Counted from the first letter of the stretch, positions 14,542 to 29,297 are shown. The stretch: DNA of 64,000 nucleotides from Datnioides undecimradiatus (GCA_008933995.1 WARS01002812.1:186001-250000), one strand, 5' to 3'. Made by a program: numbers and translations. The notes: generated from the letters alone by a model not told the origin.

Positions 14542-17500
14542 TTCCTCAAGTGCAACCTTATTCTTCCTGAAGTCCTCTGCAGGATTTTGCAGGATTGTTT
14601 AAAGTCCATTTAAAATGTCATTTTAACTGCATCAGTTAGCCGACCAGCTGCTGCTATAGCTAGCTAACAAATGAAGGCTTGACTGAAGCTGGGGCAGCGG
14701 GGATGTCTTGATATTATTGCTTGAAACTGCTTGGTTCTTGCTGCTGTAAGCATATTGTGTTTTACAGGTAGAAAATATAATTGAATTTTGATAAAAGAAT
14801 ACAAATACATTTTGTTCTGGGGCAATTATTGTGAAGTAGGTGCGCAGTATGACCAATTAAGTGATTTAAATGCGAGGCCTGCAGGGAAGAACATGCAGGA
14901 TTCAACATGGCAACGTCAAACAAATGGTCAAATGGTAAATTTCTTTTTTTTTTTTTTTGTTATTTTAACCTGAAAAAGACCTGCTGAAGCTCTAATGTAC
15001 CCAAAGCGGGTATGTTCTGTTCTGTCAGAGGCTCTTGCGTTGCAGTCTGGCTCGATGAGAGGTAGCTTCTGCTGCTGCCGCCGCCACTTCCACTGCTACG
15101 GTCAAGCCTATTACAGGCTTACGGCAAATGAGACAGATTGGAAAACCAGCGGAGAGCTCACTGACAAATAAATACCCGTGTCCGCGGGGACAGGTAGTGT
15201 CTAAAAACAGGTTGGGTCTCTAAAAACAACAACAACAACAAACACTGGAGCTGGAAAATGAAATAATGCGAGCAGATGCATCGACACTGACAACGCACAG
15301 ACGGTCACATGTTCTTAATCACATGGGAGGGACAACATAAACAACAACTCAGTTGTTTGTGCTACCATTATTCATGACCCTTGTTGGAGTGAATACGTGC
15401 TTGAGTATAGATGCACGCATGTGTGCGTGTGTGTGTGTTTGTGACATGTATGCATCTGTTTTGTTCGACTAGATTTAGGTCATGGATGCTCCCTTGTGTC
15501 TGGGTACAGAGCTAACATCTGTGTAAGATTACTGTAAGGAGCATTTGATTAAAAAATGATTATGATGACATACCGGGGGACAAAAGATGTCTCAATTATT
15601 CATGCTTACGTCTCGTTTGTATTTGGTTGTACGCTGGATTAAAGTGCGCTGGATTAGAGCAGGAATAGGGCCGAGCGATCAAACACAAATGCATTTGTCT
15701 GTGCACCGTGAGCGTGTGCGACTTCTGCGACGTTTCTTTGCAAATGTGCGCTTCGGTATCCTCGTGAAACCGACACCACAGGGTCGTAAATGCTCTCTAT
15801 CTGTCTCCCCGCTGCTGGTACAGGCAATATAATGCAAAGTCAGTGTTTGGATTTGTGGTGCTGTTATCCCATATTGATCCTGTGAGCTCATCTGTGCCCA
15901 CGGCAGCTTCTGCCTAACAAGGCTCTCAGATGAGCTCTGCACGGCATCTCCAGCCTCCCTGCCACTCCCACAACAAAAACAACATTTGCTTTGCCTGAGA
16001 GGCAGCATTTTATTGACACGGTCCTCCTTCAGTTGCTGCACGTGGCCTTGCTGATACCAAATGTTTAATTCGAGAGAGACAGCGATTCACTTCCTCCTTT
16101 TTTTTGCTGCCGCGTTTGTGTGTCTTAGTTCAAATGTTTGCATGGGCTTGTTAAGTGTCTGGTTTCAGTCCTAACATAGGTCACAGGAAGATCTAAGATC
16201 AAAGTGTCTCAGTCACAATATGAGTGGACCCTTGTTGTTTATACCTTGTGATTAATCTTCACCTTTACATTAAGGGAAACATCAGATCTGCCGCACATCT
16301 TCGGCTGTTAGATCCCATCTGTTGCTGTGTACCCCTCTGAGGCGTTCTGCCATGTGAGTCAATCACATGCGCTGTTAAATATACACTGAAAGAGAAAAAT
16401 GGACGGGGGTGGGACCAGATAGCGTGTGCATATTGTGTAAATACGTTGTTTGGCACCGCCGTGGCTCTTGCATTATCATCAAATCTCATTAAATGCATTT
16501 TCCATTCTCACATGATCTGCCATCCCCTCTCTTTTGTTTTGCACTCGGCCATCCATGAGGCGGCATGCGTATAGAATTGCGAGTTATAAATAGACAGCCT
16601 TGCACTGAAGGGTTTGCACTGTTCTCTTCTATGTTCCCCCCTTTTTTTAGTCCAAGACCGACTCTTTTAGAATTAATGGGAATAATGTTTGTTGAGATGC
16701 AAACTCAAATGCCCACAAATGCTGTTGTTACATGTGCAAATAGAAGAAAAGCCAGCAAGAGGTTTTTGCCTATTTATATAAATGAATCATAGACAGAAAT
16801 TAACTTTACTGAGTGGGCATATTGGATAACAGGAGGAAAGTGAATGGAACATGTAACTGTATGGACGCATGATGTCTTTGAAGTTATTTCCAACAGATGA
16901 AGTGATGTCCTCCTCTTCTGTTCTGTGCTTATTTTTGGAGATTACATTATATAATCTTCTTCTCAATAAAGTTTAATTTGGAATGAAGCAGTGATTCTGC
17001 TCGAAATGACCGCTCTGGATCCAAAACCTTGTTTAAGGGCTTGTTGTTGGTGGCCGCTGATGCATACGGGAAGGACGCGTCGAGGAGGCAGGCGATGCAT
17101 GAACACACAGTGGATGAGGAAATCATCTCTTGCAGGGAAAGCAGGGGAATGAGGGTTAAGAGGTGGTGGTGGGGGGTGGCTGTGGTACTCGGTGTTACCT
17201 CAGTGTCCATGCTCAGCTTATCCAGATTATCCCTGTGCCACTACCATAATCACTCAGACGCTACCGTGCACACAGCACCGTAAGGTTTTCCTTGTTTTAA
17301 TGTCGCGGGGATGGAGGCTCCGTCCTGTTTTTCTGTTTTGTAATTGACGTTCCTCCTCTCGCGAGCAATGCAACATAGCAACGGCGTGATATTTGGACTG
17401 TTGGTCGGTCATTGTGCTGCACATAAAGGAAAAGGAAAATACACTGAAGGACACGCTTTGTTACAGATTATCTGGGGTCTGCCTGTTGAAAGGACACAAT

Positions 17501-19370
17501 AATATGAAGAGAAGTATGTAAACAACAGTGAGCTTCTTGTTGCAAAGTGCGATAGCCCCCTTCCCCTGCTATGTCCTCCTGCCTGTCTCTGACAGCCAAC
17601 CGGCATCGCCTGTGCCAAGTGGATCAAGTTCGCAATAAGATAAACCAGATACTCCTGCGATGCTAACTGGATGAAACCAAAATCAGAACACCCGACACCG
17701 CATTACTAACATTGTATTTGATAAATTGAATTTGTAACAATCTCTAAATCTCTGAAATAGTCAAATGCGCTGAGGAACCTCCGACATCTGGCTTTGCATC
17801 CAACAGCGACCATATTTTGATGCCCGCAAAGCAGAAGGGCGACAAGGTTAGAGGGCTTTGCATGTGCTCATGAAGCTGGCGCTGTAAGATCCAGCACGTC
17901 CTGTTCCTCACGTTACGTCTTCTTGGCAAGCCGGTCCAGTGCTTCCTGCTACTCCTCACCTTTGAAGCGGGGCAGTCCCCAATACGACCAGCCTCACATA
18001 ACATTAACAACCGCCACGGGATTAGTACGCTCTCACCTGAGACCGATCTGCCACTGACCATCTCCAAGGCAGGTTCAGACCTGCTTGAGTCTTTGCGCTG
18101 TGGTAGTGTGGAGGAAGATGTGTGGGAGCAGACTTCGTGCTGCATGTTAGTGGTTGGACCTGGATGCTGCACTAGACTCCAGCATATAAACGCTCCACGG
18201 GTCCCTTCAGAGCCCATACTGCTGCAGCTTCTCGCTCAGTCCTCGTGCATCACCATGTCAAACTGCACAGCGTCAGCTCTCCTGCCTCCTGTTCTGCCGT
18301 TGTCTGGAGAGGTCTGGCCGAGGTCAGTCATTGCACAACTGTGGCTGCGCTTCCGATGGCTTAGTCGGGGACCTGACGCAGCTTCACTGCCAAGCTATAA
18401 GTAATGTTAAATAAAAATAAATGCGTCCTGAGGATGGAGACCGTTCACTCCAAAACGCGTTAGCACAATGAGGTTCATCAAAGCAATGAAGCCGCCGTCC
18501 AGGAGCCTCTGTGAGTGAAACTCAAACTCAGACGTGCCTTGAGTTTGGTGTTTTGATGAAAGAGGAAGTAAAGGCTTGAGTAATGTGCTTGGGAGCTAAT
18601 CAGTCTGAAAAAGGGAATAAAGACCAACGAATGGGGTACAGGCAGGATCTTCCTGCTTTGCTCTGCGTCTGTGCCTCAGTCCACCTCGCCACGCTGATCG
18701 CCATCTACCGAGGTTAATACACTGGCTATGAATAAATACCTCATACAAACACACTTCAAACAAGCCGAACTGTCCCTTGAAGTTAATAATTCCCCACCGT
18801 TAGCAAAAATCACGGGCCCTGTTAATGCTCGAACCCGGTCCTGTCTGGGTGTGGTGCTGGTGCTGTTGCCGCTCCGGGGCAAAGACCTCTGCACGGTAAA
18901 GGTGGAGTTGACCTTTACTGAAAGTACTGAGCTTGCCATGAAGGGAGGAGGGGTGGTGGTGGTGGTGGTGGTGGTGTTGGAGGGGGGGTGTGTTGGGTTC
19001 AGAGCTCTGGTGACTGGGTTAGATACAGCATGTGAGAAAATGCAGCTACCCGACCTCTGACACATGGCACGCTGGGAAGATCAAAGAGCAGAGCTTTCAA
19101 AAGCTGCTTGCGCTGGTGTTTACGGGGGCACCGATGGAGGAGCGAGGAGAGGAGACAAGGAGACCGAGAGGCAACGAGAACACCGAAGACAGAAATGGAG
19201 AGATTTAAACTTAGACGAGCGGCGAGCGACGCTAAATATAAAGCTACGGCGGAGACAAACCCAGATTAAGAGCTTTTATTTTGGTGCTGCTTGTTGTCGT
19301 CCGACCAGTTTGAAGATGTTTCAACCATACATAACCCTTATTTGCTCCACCACTGTGCTCGCCCCTCCCC

Positions 19371-19371
<1 letters not shown>

Positions 19372-19415
<44 letters not shown>
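19372..19415. repeat. (CA)22 microsatellite, stat5 intron 1
   Basis: Uninterrupted 44-nt CA run. Confidence 0.98.
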
Positions 19416-19417
<2 letters not shown>

Positions 19418-20240
19418 CTTGATTCTTACAGCATGATGTGCCTCTAGCAAGCATAGAGGTCACCAAGATTGAGAGTGCATGACTGAAAGAGGTAATGGAC
19501 GGGAAAACCAGCCCTTGAGATAAGGGTTAATAGATAAGGGTTTGGACATTGAAGCAGAAACAGATTAGGCGTAGCTTCAATGGGATTTCTCAGGGCTAAC
19601 TTTGTTAAAGTTGGGCTAACGAACGTAATCGCATGTAAATGTCAAGTGATTGGCTCCGGTAAACTAATTTAGCTGCGCACCCTTTATTCCAGCTGATGAA
19701 AAGCATTGATCTGACCGGCCGAGTCCTCCTCATGGATGTGAGCTCACGCGGTGCGTGGACGTCTCCTCCCGCAGCGGGGCGGCCGGGGGCGTGCAGCAGG
19801 ATCCTCCTACTATGCATCTGCAGGGCTGCAGGGCTGTGAGGTGCACACAGCCAGTCAGTATGAGCCCTCCTACAGTTAGAAACATTATTCAGCAGAGCAG
19901 GAAGCAGAAAACCAGTTTAAATGTGAATGATATGAAAAAGGAGCCGCCCTGTCGACGTTAGCAGCGCGTCAATGGAAACACACTAACACAACCGGGCACA
20001 AGTGGAGGTGCGAATGAGTGAGGAAGCGAGGGAGAGCTGCAGCGATGGCCTGATAATGAACCGGGGGAGTTGCAGTGATGAAGTGACTGCATAAACAGGG
20101 ACGTGCTTTGCTTTATATCAGTATAAAACTACATATTTCCATATCATTGACCCACTTCAGACACATTTAGTCATGCATGTCAGGCGGGGAGGTTTCCACG
20201 GCGCGTCACTCAGCACAAAACTGGGGCAGTGGATGGTAAA

Positions 20241-20273
20241 ACACACACACACACACATAAATATATATATATA
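20241..20273. repeat. Compound (CA)n(TA)n microsatellite
   Basis: About 16 nt of CA followed by ATAAATATATATATATA. Confidence 0.93.
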
Positions 20274-20642
20274 ACCATTTGCATGTGTGAGTCATTGTTG
20301 TTGAGTCAGACTACGTTCTCCCTCTCAGCCACCCCGGTGATGTGAGCAGTGACACCAGGAGCAGCTGTGATCGCACGGGGCCGACACAGCGCTGTTGCTT
20401 TAAACCCGCAGCAGCGTCTCTGTTTTGTGAAGTGGATTTCAGGCTCCAGGCTCAGCGTTTGCTTTGCTCTCTCGTGAAATTCCTCAAAACATCTGATGTT
20501 CGTAGTGCTCATGCATGTTGTGTGAAATCTTTTTATGTGTATATATAAACTGTGAAATCCCCATTAAGCTGGAAGCTCAGTTTCATTTCCTCCTGCGCGC
20601 CATGATCAGACAGTAGCTTCTTAAAATCCAGCCTAAAGCCCA

Positions 20643-20665
20643 GGGGGTGGGGGTGGGGGTGGGGG
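20643..20665 (+). repeat. Perfect quadruplex motif, four G5 runs with single-T loops
   Basis: GGGGGT repeated, four G5 runs at 20643-20647, 20649-20653, 20655-20659 and 20661-20665. Single-nucleotide loops favour a very stable parallel quadruplex. It lies on the sense strand of stat5 intron 1, so the pre-mRNA could fold too. Confidence 0.95.
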
Positions 20666-22916
20666 TTTACAGCAGGGCCTTCTCATTTGCCCTACCACAG
20701 GAATATGTAAACAACACCCTCGTCTGGGGCCTCATCGCAGCCCACGCCAGCACATCCCCTCCTACAGGTCCTGTCTGGGGCATCCCCCAGCTCCCTGGTC
20801 CCAGGCAGAGGAGGAGCGCCCCTATGCTGTTTGTTCACTTGTCAGATGGCATTTGACACGTTGTTTGGGAAGACAACATGGCTGGTGTTACAGGAAGGGT
20901 GGGGCGGGTCAACTGCCACTGCCAGGCGTGCGGGGAGGTCTGACGGGCGGCTCCGGTTTTGTTTTGGTTTCTTTATGAATTTCCAGCCTATGATTTGTCG
21001 CTTTGCTATCACTGCCTCATGTTGTCTGTCAGTGCAACAGCGCAGGAAACTGTTTTCCAGCTGTTTGTCCCTTTTTGTTTACGTTGTAGGACACTTTAAA
21101 CAATCTGTAAACAGGCAGCATTTATGTTTTTTAACGTGGCTCCGGCGTCGGGGGGCGCTGCGGAGGTGCTGCTCGTGACTAACTGATCACTGAAGTAATT
21201 CATCACGCTGACGCTCGTGTCCAGGCGAAGGTCAAAGGTCAGCTGCGATGTTGACGCTTTAAAAAGTCCTGCAAACGTCGCGAAACCACGTTGGTTGAGC
21301 CTTAAAACCAATGCAAGACACACTTTTATCATTTCTGTGCTTCATTTCTTCCTGTTTTTAGAATCTCTGTCTTAATTACTTGTAAAAAAAACAATTTTCC
21401 ACTTTAAAATGACTTACTGCTGTAACGTTGCACAACTTTTATTCAAACTCTTCATTTCCTAGCTTTTAAATTAGTTTTTGATATTAAACTCTTATTTTAA
21501 AGCACCTGCTGTGATGAATATATTCAATATTTCCTGTGTAATTTAGTTTATTGTGCACAGTTTATATCTTGTGCTAAAGCTGTATGTGTTATATAAGCCG
21601 CTGGGAGGCTGCAGCGTGTATTAACAGACACGCAGTAACCTACACTGTGCATTAACTGCCGCGCTGAGACCTTTTCCTGCGCTCCGCTCGCCAACATCCC
21701 CGGTTTTGTGTTGTTTGTTCTCGGATAGGTGGACGAGCTTTGTTTGGGCCGACCCGACCTTTTAACTTGCGGCCTGTTTGGAACCTAAACACTGAGGTGA
21801 AGCACAAACAGGACGTAATGGAGTCGCTGTAGCTGTGCCGTCCACAGTTTTCGCTGAAGGAAACGAATGAAAGCGAACGCGGCCTCTGTGTCCGACAGGT
21901 ACTGGTTCGTCTGTGTCGTCTCTACAGGGGCCCCCTTTTTAACCAGGCCTGGAATAAACCACTGTGGGCAGGGGCAGGGGGGGGGGCAACTTCTTAGCTT
22001 CAGCGCTAATGCTTCGCTGTGCTCCACTAGCTCAGGGAAACCAATCACAGATGCACAGCTGTGACATCCTGTGAAGTCCTGTGTTATTTGACTAACATGA
22101 AGCCAGAAAACAACAACCAAGCGTTTTCCTCAGATCATTATGAATCTATTAGATTGTTTATTTGCTGATTTGACAAACGGCGGGGTCATGGCCCTTGTGT
22201 ATCAGCAGCTTTACAGATTGCCCAACTATTGTTTTTACTTGCCTTTGAGGCAGACTTGATGCAGAAACATGCAGTCACGCTGCACGCATGTGGAAATGAC
22301 ACAGCATCTGGGGTTTGAAACCACGACGTTGCCAAAGGTTTGTGTTTGCAGATTAGAGTTCCCTCTGCATGCATGTGCTGAGTTAAGAAGAGAGGAGGAT
22401 GGGACGTGATGACAGTCGCCCCGAATGCCCTCGGCCGACACGCGGAGCGGCGGGCGCGCTCGCCTGGATCTGCTTCACGCTCTTTGTTTCCAACTCCCGC
22501 CGTATGTAGGTTAAGCTTCTTGTCGGGTGATTATTTTGGAAAAAGGGTTTGTCTTCCCTTTCTTCGCCAGTCGGCCTGAACCCTCCTGCTCCGAGCATGT
22601 TTCTGCTTTTTTAATGAATAACAAATATTCTCTCAATAGCAGAAACGCACGTTTTAAGGTTGTAGTCTGGAAAAGATCAACCGAGGATTTACTGAGCCCA
22701 GCAGCAGGAAGCCAGATGAAGCGGTGATAGATGGGGAACGTCTGGACGTGATGATGTGTCGCCTTTCCATTCCTCCAGAGGCGGATCTTTAAACCGAATC
22801 CGCCGCGTTTGGCAGAACGGCTTGTTTTCTTGTTTTGTCGAGCTCGGAAAAACTGGAAACTGAGGGCGACGACGGCAAAATTAACGACGTGTTCGTCGAT
22901 TAAGGCGTCAGGCGAT

Positions 22917-22940
22917 ATGATGATGATGATGATGATGATG
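22917..22940. repeat. (ATG)8 trinucleotide repeat
   Basis: Eight ATG units in stat5 intron 1. Confidence 0.96.
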
Positions 22941-23897
22941 TTTCCGTGTGTTCGCGGCCCAGAGCTCGCCAGAGTGTTGTCCCTCCTAAGAGGATGATTG
23001 CTGTTTGTGAAGGTGTGCAGCCGAGATGTGATTTACTGAATCTTCAGAGCGGTTCAATCTCGCCTTTTCTCTCCTTTCATAACTAAAACCTCTCAGCAGT
23101 GACGACTTCAAGTAAGCAGAGCTGCAGCGTTTGGTCGATTGATTGGTCAATAGACATTCATGGCTGATCGATTAAGCATTAAGACACATTCCAGACACAA
23201 ACGCCCTGATTTCAGCCGTGCACGTCTGAGTATTTTCAATATATTTCAGGTGAAAAATGTCTAATCTGCCTGAATCTGAATGCTCCTGCGTTTAACGTGC
23301 ATCCAGTGCAGTGCAGGCAGCTTCCTCCGCCTTCACGGCTCACGTATGGAGCGATTTCAACGCTGAATGCACGTCAGATCTGAAAATGTGTCATGAACTG
23401 CACGGAGGCTGCTTCCACGGGTGGATGAAAGCTCCGGGTGTTACGGTCGTATTCAAGCCAGCAATTATAGAGATGAAAGAGGCCTGGTGTTTGCACTTTC
23501 AGACTTTGCGCGGCGTGAACCTTAAACTGCTGTTTTCATAAAGTTAAAGGTCCAGCTGACATCAGAAAGGTGCGGTGGGCGACAGACACTTCTAATCAAG
23601 CATACTGGCAGCTTACAGGGTAGCAGGTCAGGCTTAGAGCTAATATCTGTTTTTACAAGTGGACTAACGCCGTCCTGCTCTGATGTCTCATTATAGCAGA
23701 CTGCAGGACAGTGACAACTGGCTGGCCGGTCGTCCCCGCCGTCCGCCCCAGCTCAGTGGTTCTCTGGCTGCAGGGATCTGCTCCAAAAGTGGCTCCGCTC
23801 CAACAGGCTGGCATTCTCCGGCTGCAGGCCGTGTCCACATTTAACGCTCCCTCAAGGCCTCAGATTATATAATGTCGCCCACTGGTCCTCTGCAGTC

Positions 23898-23898
<1 letters not shown>

Positions 23899-23941
<43 letters not shown>
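23899..23941. repeat. (CA)n microsatellite, stat5 intron 1
   Basis: Uninterrupted 43-nt CA run. Confidence 0.98.
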
Positions 23942-23943
<2 letters not shown>

Positions 23944-25465
23944 CATGGATGCACACATATGTGTAGGTTCACATGCAGACAGTCAGAGACAAAGGCCGCG
24001 TTTCAAAATGCAGAAGAGAGACAGTGAAGCTCGGTCTCTGGGCTGCAGCGCTGCTCGTACAGTCTCCCCTGCTGAAATGCTTAGTTGGCAGCATCAGTCA
24101 AAGGTGTGAAGTGACTGACGGCCAAGTGAGAAGTGAGATCTCGCACGTTTTATCTCATTAAATACATTAAAAAACTTGAAAAGTAAATAATAAGACGTAG
24201 TTTCTCCGGAGGTATGCTGCGCCTCAGTCCCGTCGCTCTGCGTGGAAAAAGGAAGACGAAGGTTGTTTGTTTGGCTTTTTTTGCTCAATGTGTGACGTGA
24301 AGTGTTGCAAAACGTAACCATGGGCTGGCAGCCATTTCTGTTTTTCATTCATGCCACAGATGGGAAGTGAAGATGCAGGAGATAATGCTTGTAATCTGTG
24401 ACAACTTCATTAAAAAGTCCCCATGATGTGCAGCTGAAACGGTAAAACTCTCCTGGCGGTGCATTCAAGGACCCTCAGTTTTGGCCCTTTCTAGAGGAAA
24501 TATCACCCGTTAGAATTGAACATAATATCAAACCAATTGAAGACTGGCAGACAGGAAGTCACTTATCATGAAATACGATGCATGCACGCAGGTCCCGGCA
24601 GAAAAACAGCACCGGAGCTCGTCGGGACTGTGTTTTGTGTTTGTTGTGCAGCGGAGAAAGAGGCGACCAGGCAGCAGCCCGCCTGTATCATGCAGCACAT
24701 CTGCATCTGTTGCTTTACCGTCAGAAAAATGCCTTTGCAGATCTCTATCTGCTGTACACCCAGCGTGCAAGATCATGCACAGTGGTCAGAAAGCTTTCAT
24801 TGTGATATGCAGATATTAAATGTTATTGTGCTTCGTGGCAACGGTGCAACTGCTCCAAACTGCTTCATTGTCATGGTTGGAAGTGTAACTGCACAGTTTC
24901 CCTTTTCACATGTAGGCTGCAGCCGTTTCACCTCAGATACCCTGACTTGCTCTTAGACGTCTGTCCAGATGGTTGGAGCCAGGGGAACAAAGCAGATCAT
25001 TGGCAGTCGAGCTCTGGCTGGAAGGGGTTTAGGGCAGTGGGTTCAGAGGCTAGCGGGCCGGCTGAGCACAATGAGGTCACGCTGCCAGGGACTCAGAGAG
25101 AACAGCAACAGAGGTCTGCAAGAGGCGCTCCCCCCCCTCCCTCCCCGTGGAGCGCTGGGTGACACCACGTGGTGCGCGTTCCCAGCTTTGTTGTGGCTTT
25201 GATTTTAAAACGACACGTCTGCCGTTTGAGAAAAATGCAATTCATTAAATATTTCTTACTGTAGTCACTCCTGATTATTCATGGCACTGCTTTTCCCCCC
25301 AAACTGCTCCAGCACAGGTCGATATAAGTGTGCAAATCAGTCAAAATGAATGCAGTTGTGTAAGTTTTCTGGAATAAATGGGGGCATTGTCAGTGTAACT
25401 GTGCTCACTGGTGACTTGGAGAGTCCTAAACCGCACAATTACAATAGTATGAGAAGATATTGCAG

Positions 25466-25560
25466 TCTCTCTCTCTCTCTCTCTCTCTGGCTGTCTCTGT
25501 CTCTCTGGCTGTCTCTGTCTCTCTCTCTCTCTCTGTCTCTCTCTCTCTCTGTCTGTCTCT
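25466..25560. repeat. (CT)n/CTGT pyrimidine-rich repeat
   Basis: About 95 nt of TC dinucleotides with regular TCTCTGGCTG and CTGT interruptions; a smaller relative in composition of the 5.76-6.70 kb array. Confidence 0.95.
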
Positions 25561-25862
25561 ACCAGGCCAACTTCTTTAAATAGTCTGTCGCTCTCACAAG
25601 GTTGCAAAAGGCCACCGTTGCCACATGTCATCGCCAGTGAAGTAAAGCTTCTCTGTTACCAAAACAAGGCTGCACAGATGCACGTCTGCACGATGTTGCG
25701 CAAAGACGCAAACGCTCGCTGAGGCGCCTGCGCAGGCAGGAGTGACGCCGTTATTTCCCAGGCTGGATCGCCCGACAGGCCGCTGTCACCTGCAGTGTAT
25801 TACGACTCCCTGATTGATCCCACCTCACTCCGCCTGTCGCTCCATCACTCAGCCCGCACGCC

Positions 25863-25883
25863 GCTCGGCTCGGCTCGGCTCGG
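25863..25883. repeat. (CGGCT)n pentanucleotide repeat
   Basis: About four CGGCT units in GC-rich DNA of stat5 intron 1. Confidence 0.9.
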
Positions 25884-28060
25884 CCGCAGCTCCAGCCGGT
25901 GACACAGACATAACAGATTGCTAAGGCCTGGTGGTTTCGTCAGGGAAGCGAGAGGCGCTGCAGCGAGCTCACAGCAGCTGAGAGATCCTGTCTTTCTGTC
26001 TTTTTCAATTTCAACTTGAACATCCTCAGGTTAATTGAACATTGCATTTTCATTTTCCTGCCACATCCAGGCCTGCGTCCGGTTTTTACGCTCTGCTCTG
26101 CTAAATTTGTCAGTATTAATGTAATTTTGTGACGTACGCGCTCGACCCGAACGCGAACAAATGTAAAATACAATAAAAATGAAGCGGTAAGAAGACGAAT
26201 TGTTTTCCGAGATGCATTCACATGCAGTCCATTTGCAAAAGCGTCTTGACTGTCCTCCAACAGCCACAGTTTAGAAAGTTAATGGCCCAGGAAATGAGAG
26301 TTTGTCAGCCTGTTAGTATGTGGTCATCTCTCAGTGGGAGGGACATTCCTCTTAAAGTGGAAGGCGTTGTCCAATCAGCACTACACTCACAGGGAGAATC
26401 AAGGAATGGTAAAAACTTGGAGTCCTGGCTCCTCAGTTGCAGAAATGTGATTTCCATTGCAGCTGAAGTGATTTGTTTACGCCTGGCGTTGTGTTTGCAG
26501 TGACATGCATGGGTTTTCCTCACTGTCTCCCTTTATCGCTGTGCACGAGGACATCGACCGAACCAGGATTTCATCTTCCCTCTCGGCTCTGTGGCTTCTC
26601 CCCTCGCCTCCTCTGAGAGCTTCAGCTGTCGCACCATAATAATGCACGAGGGCTGCAAGCCCAAGGGGAAGCTGCTGTAAGCTCCTGAATAAAAACTCAT
26701 TTTCTCTCTCTCGGGAATCGGCCCGTGGCTCTGCAGAGATCACGTTTGCTGTTCACAGTCGGCGTTTTAATGCGGTCTGCGCTCACACGCCGCTGCACGT
26801 TCTGTTTGTCAGACGCCGGCCTTCAAGCGACGACTCCGCTTCCTCTGGATATCATTATCTTCTAACTCCAAAACATACATAAACGTATATAAAACAGGCT
26901 CGGCGTGTTTCGCACCAGTGCGCACTCAGTTTCCATGAGGTAGCTGCGGGTTGTTTAGGCTGCCGACGTCACTGATTGTGCTGCTCTGCACTGGCGCTGC
27001 TCCGTTAAATGGCACTCAGAGGCGCATTTACAAGCTTCATTTTAAACCATTAACAACGAGAGATATTCTAATTAGTTTTTAAACGCTTTGCCTCCCTTTT
27101 AATGATCTTTTCCTTTAATCCTGAACTTTGCAGCACTTTGTGGAACCTGTTTCATAGATTAATGATTGATCATTCCTCTGTGGTTAAATAACAATGCGAG
27201 ATATAAGCGCAGCGATGGTTTATGGGTACATGCCGTGATTTAGAGTCTGCAAACAGCCACAGGCGTGTGAAAGAGAGATAACAGCTGTTCTGCTGGAGAA
27301 GCGTTTTATTCTCATTTCTTTCTTCTCATTTACAAGTTTAATGAGTCACGGAGCAGGTTGAAGGACGAACATGCAACATGTTTTATTGTCTGAGTGGGAG
27401 TGGAGCATGTGCATGTGTTTCCACGAAGCTCGCGCTGCAGAAGTCAGAGAACACGTATGCATATTTCTGCCTTCGTGCATGCACACTCGGTCATATGCAG
27501 AGTCTAAACATCTGGCCTCAGGGTGTGCATGGGGACCATCATCAACGGGAACCACTATTTTAGTTTTCTCGCTTATCGCAGCAGCTCAGTGGCAACTTGC
27601 TGTATATCCGTGGATGCTCTGCAAACGGGAGCTGCTAATATCGAACTGGGCGTGCTTTTAATGGGACCAGTTTGCTAAAATGTAAACAAATAAATGTTAT
27701 AAAATCAAGTGTAACTGTTTGCAACGCATTACACTTCCTGTTTACACCCCACACCAGTGGCTGCTGAGGTCATCGGACATGCTTTACACTTGCTTTTTTA
27801 GACATTTTGCTGTTTAGTTTCATATGTGCGCTGGAAGAAAAAAAAAATAAAAATCACCAAATGCATCAGTAAAGCTGCCGGGGAACAGCTCGCACCTCAC
27901 GCAGAAGCTGCCCCTTTAGACCCAAACTGCACTCAGCCTGTTTGTGCTCAGCGAGTGGCTTTTAATGGACAGGAAACGCTCAGGCGTTGGCGAGAGTGTT
28001 GAGACGTACAGATGTTCAGCTGATGGCGGCCACAGTGTTGACAGTATCTACACAGAAACC

Positions 28061-28082
28061 CCACCACCACCACCACCACCAC
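28061..28082. repeat. (CCA)7 trinucleotide repeat
   Basis: Seven CCA units in stat5 intron 1. Confidence 0.95.
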
Positions 28083-29263
28083 AGGGGATCCATCACACCT
28101 GTGTGAAAGCGGCTTTATAACGCCAGAGACTATCTTCTCCTTTTATTTGTAGTGGCTCATCATCGCGGCCGGCAGACAAAGCGCACCCTCAGGCCTCCGC
28201 TGCAGCTCTGTGGGTGACGGGCCCACCCTCGGGCTTCGCTCTCCCCTCCACACAATTACATCCGCTCCGTCAGTCCGAAGCGCGCCCGTCGGTGTTTGTG
28301 TGTCCGACGGCACAACACAAAAGGCGAAATATCAGCTCTCTAGGACAGAAGCGCTCGCGTTCGAACGCGATTACGGCGGCCGCCTCTGCTGCCTGCTTCC
28401 TCAAACCGACCGTTTTCACTTCATCGTTGGCTTCTTTATATAAAAATACACATATTCATCTAAAGACGTCACAGTTGTTATTGATATTAATACATTTGAC
28501 TGCTACCAAAAGTGTAATAGTGCTGCTTTAATATTTAAATGTTCAATATGTAATTTGCTGCCAATAATTAAAGACACAGCTTGGTGGTGTTATGAAGTAG
28601 CATGGGATCATGGGAATTGTTGTTTGTTGCGATCAGCTTCTCCAGGTTAGTTTGCTGAATGAAGCAGTTCCACCTTAAAAACCACTGTTTCTCCCACGCT
28701 GGGACGTCCTGGAGGGGCGGCGAGCCGAGGGGCGGCGAGCCGAGCTGCTGCTGACGTTTGCTCAGCTTGTTTCTCTGATGACTTGAGATCCAGACGTCCG
28801 ACGACTGAAATCCTTCATCTGGGTTAAAAATAAGCAGAAATGTGACAGGCAACAGACCGTTACGGTGACTAAATGACAGATTCCTCTGAGTTTTAACAGC
28901 TAGAAACATTTCAAATAATGTAAAGACCCAGCTCACTCAAAGGTAAAACATAGGTTTATTTGGTTTTTTTAGACATTTGAATGCAGAAAACAGCATTTTG
29001 TGCAAAGCAATCGACTGACTTCAGGTTAAAAATGGCAGCGACTCCTGCAGCAGAGCCTCCAAATGGGCTTTAACGTCTGTGCCGCTGTGTCCTGCAGCTC
29101 ACTTACCGATCACAGCTTCTCTGTTTGGCATCCATGATCTGCAGCGAGACAATAAATCGTGCCGTGGCTGCGGGCCCAATGTGCCTTTTTTCATACGGTT
29201 CATTTTCATTTATCCAGCAGTGGCAGTTCCCTTTATTGCCCTTGGTTGTTTTCCATTTTAATT

Positions 29264-29295
<32 letters not shown>
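29264..29295. repeat. (GT)16 microsatellite, stat5 intron 1
   Basis: Uninterrupted 32-nt GT run. Confidence 0.97.

Positions 29296-29297
<2 letters not shown>

Noticed and set aside
10207-18217. Longer minus-strand frames in stat5 intron 1 (10207-10590, 17744-18217)
   Set aside because: No family motifs, no splice context and no initiation context; composition matches the surrounding intron.
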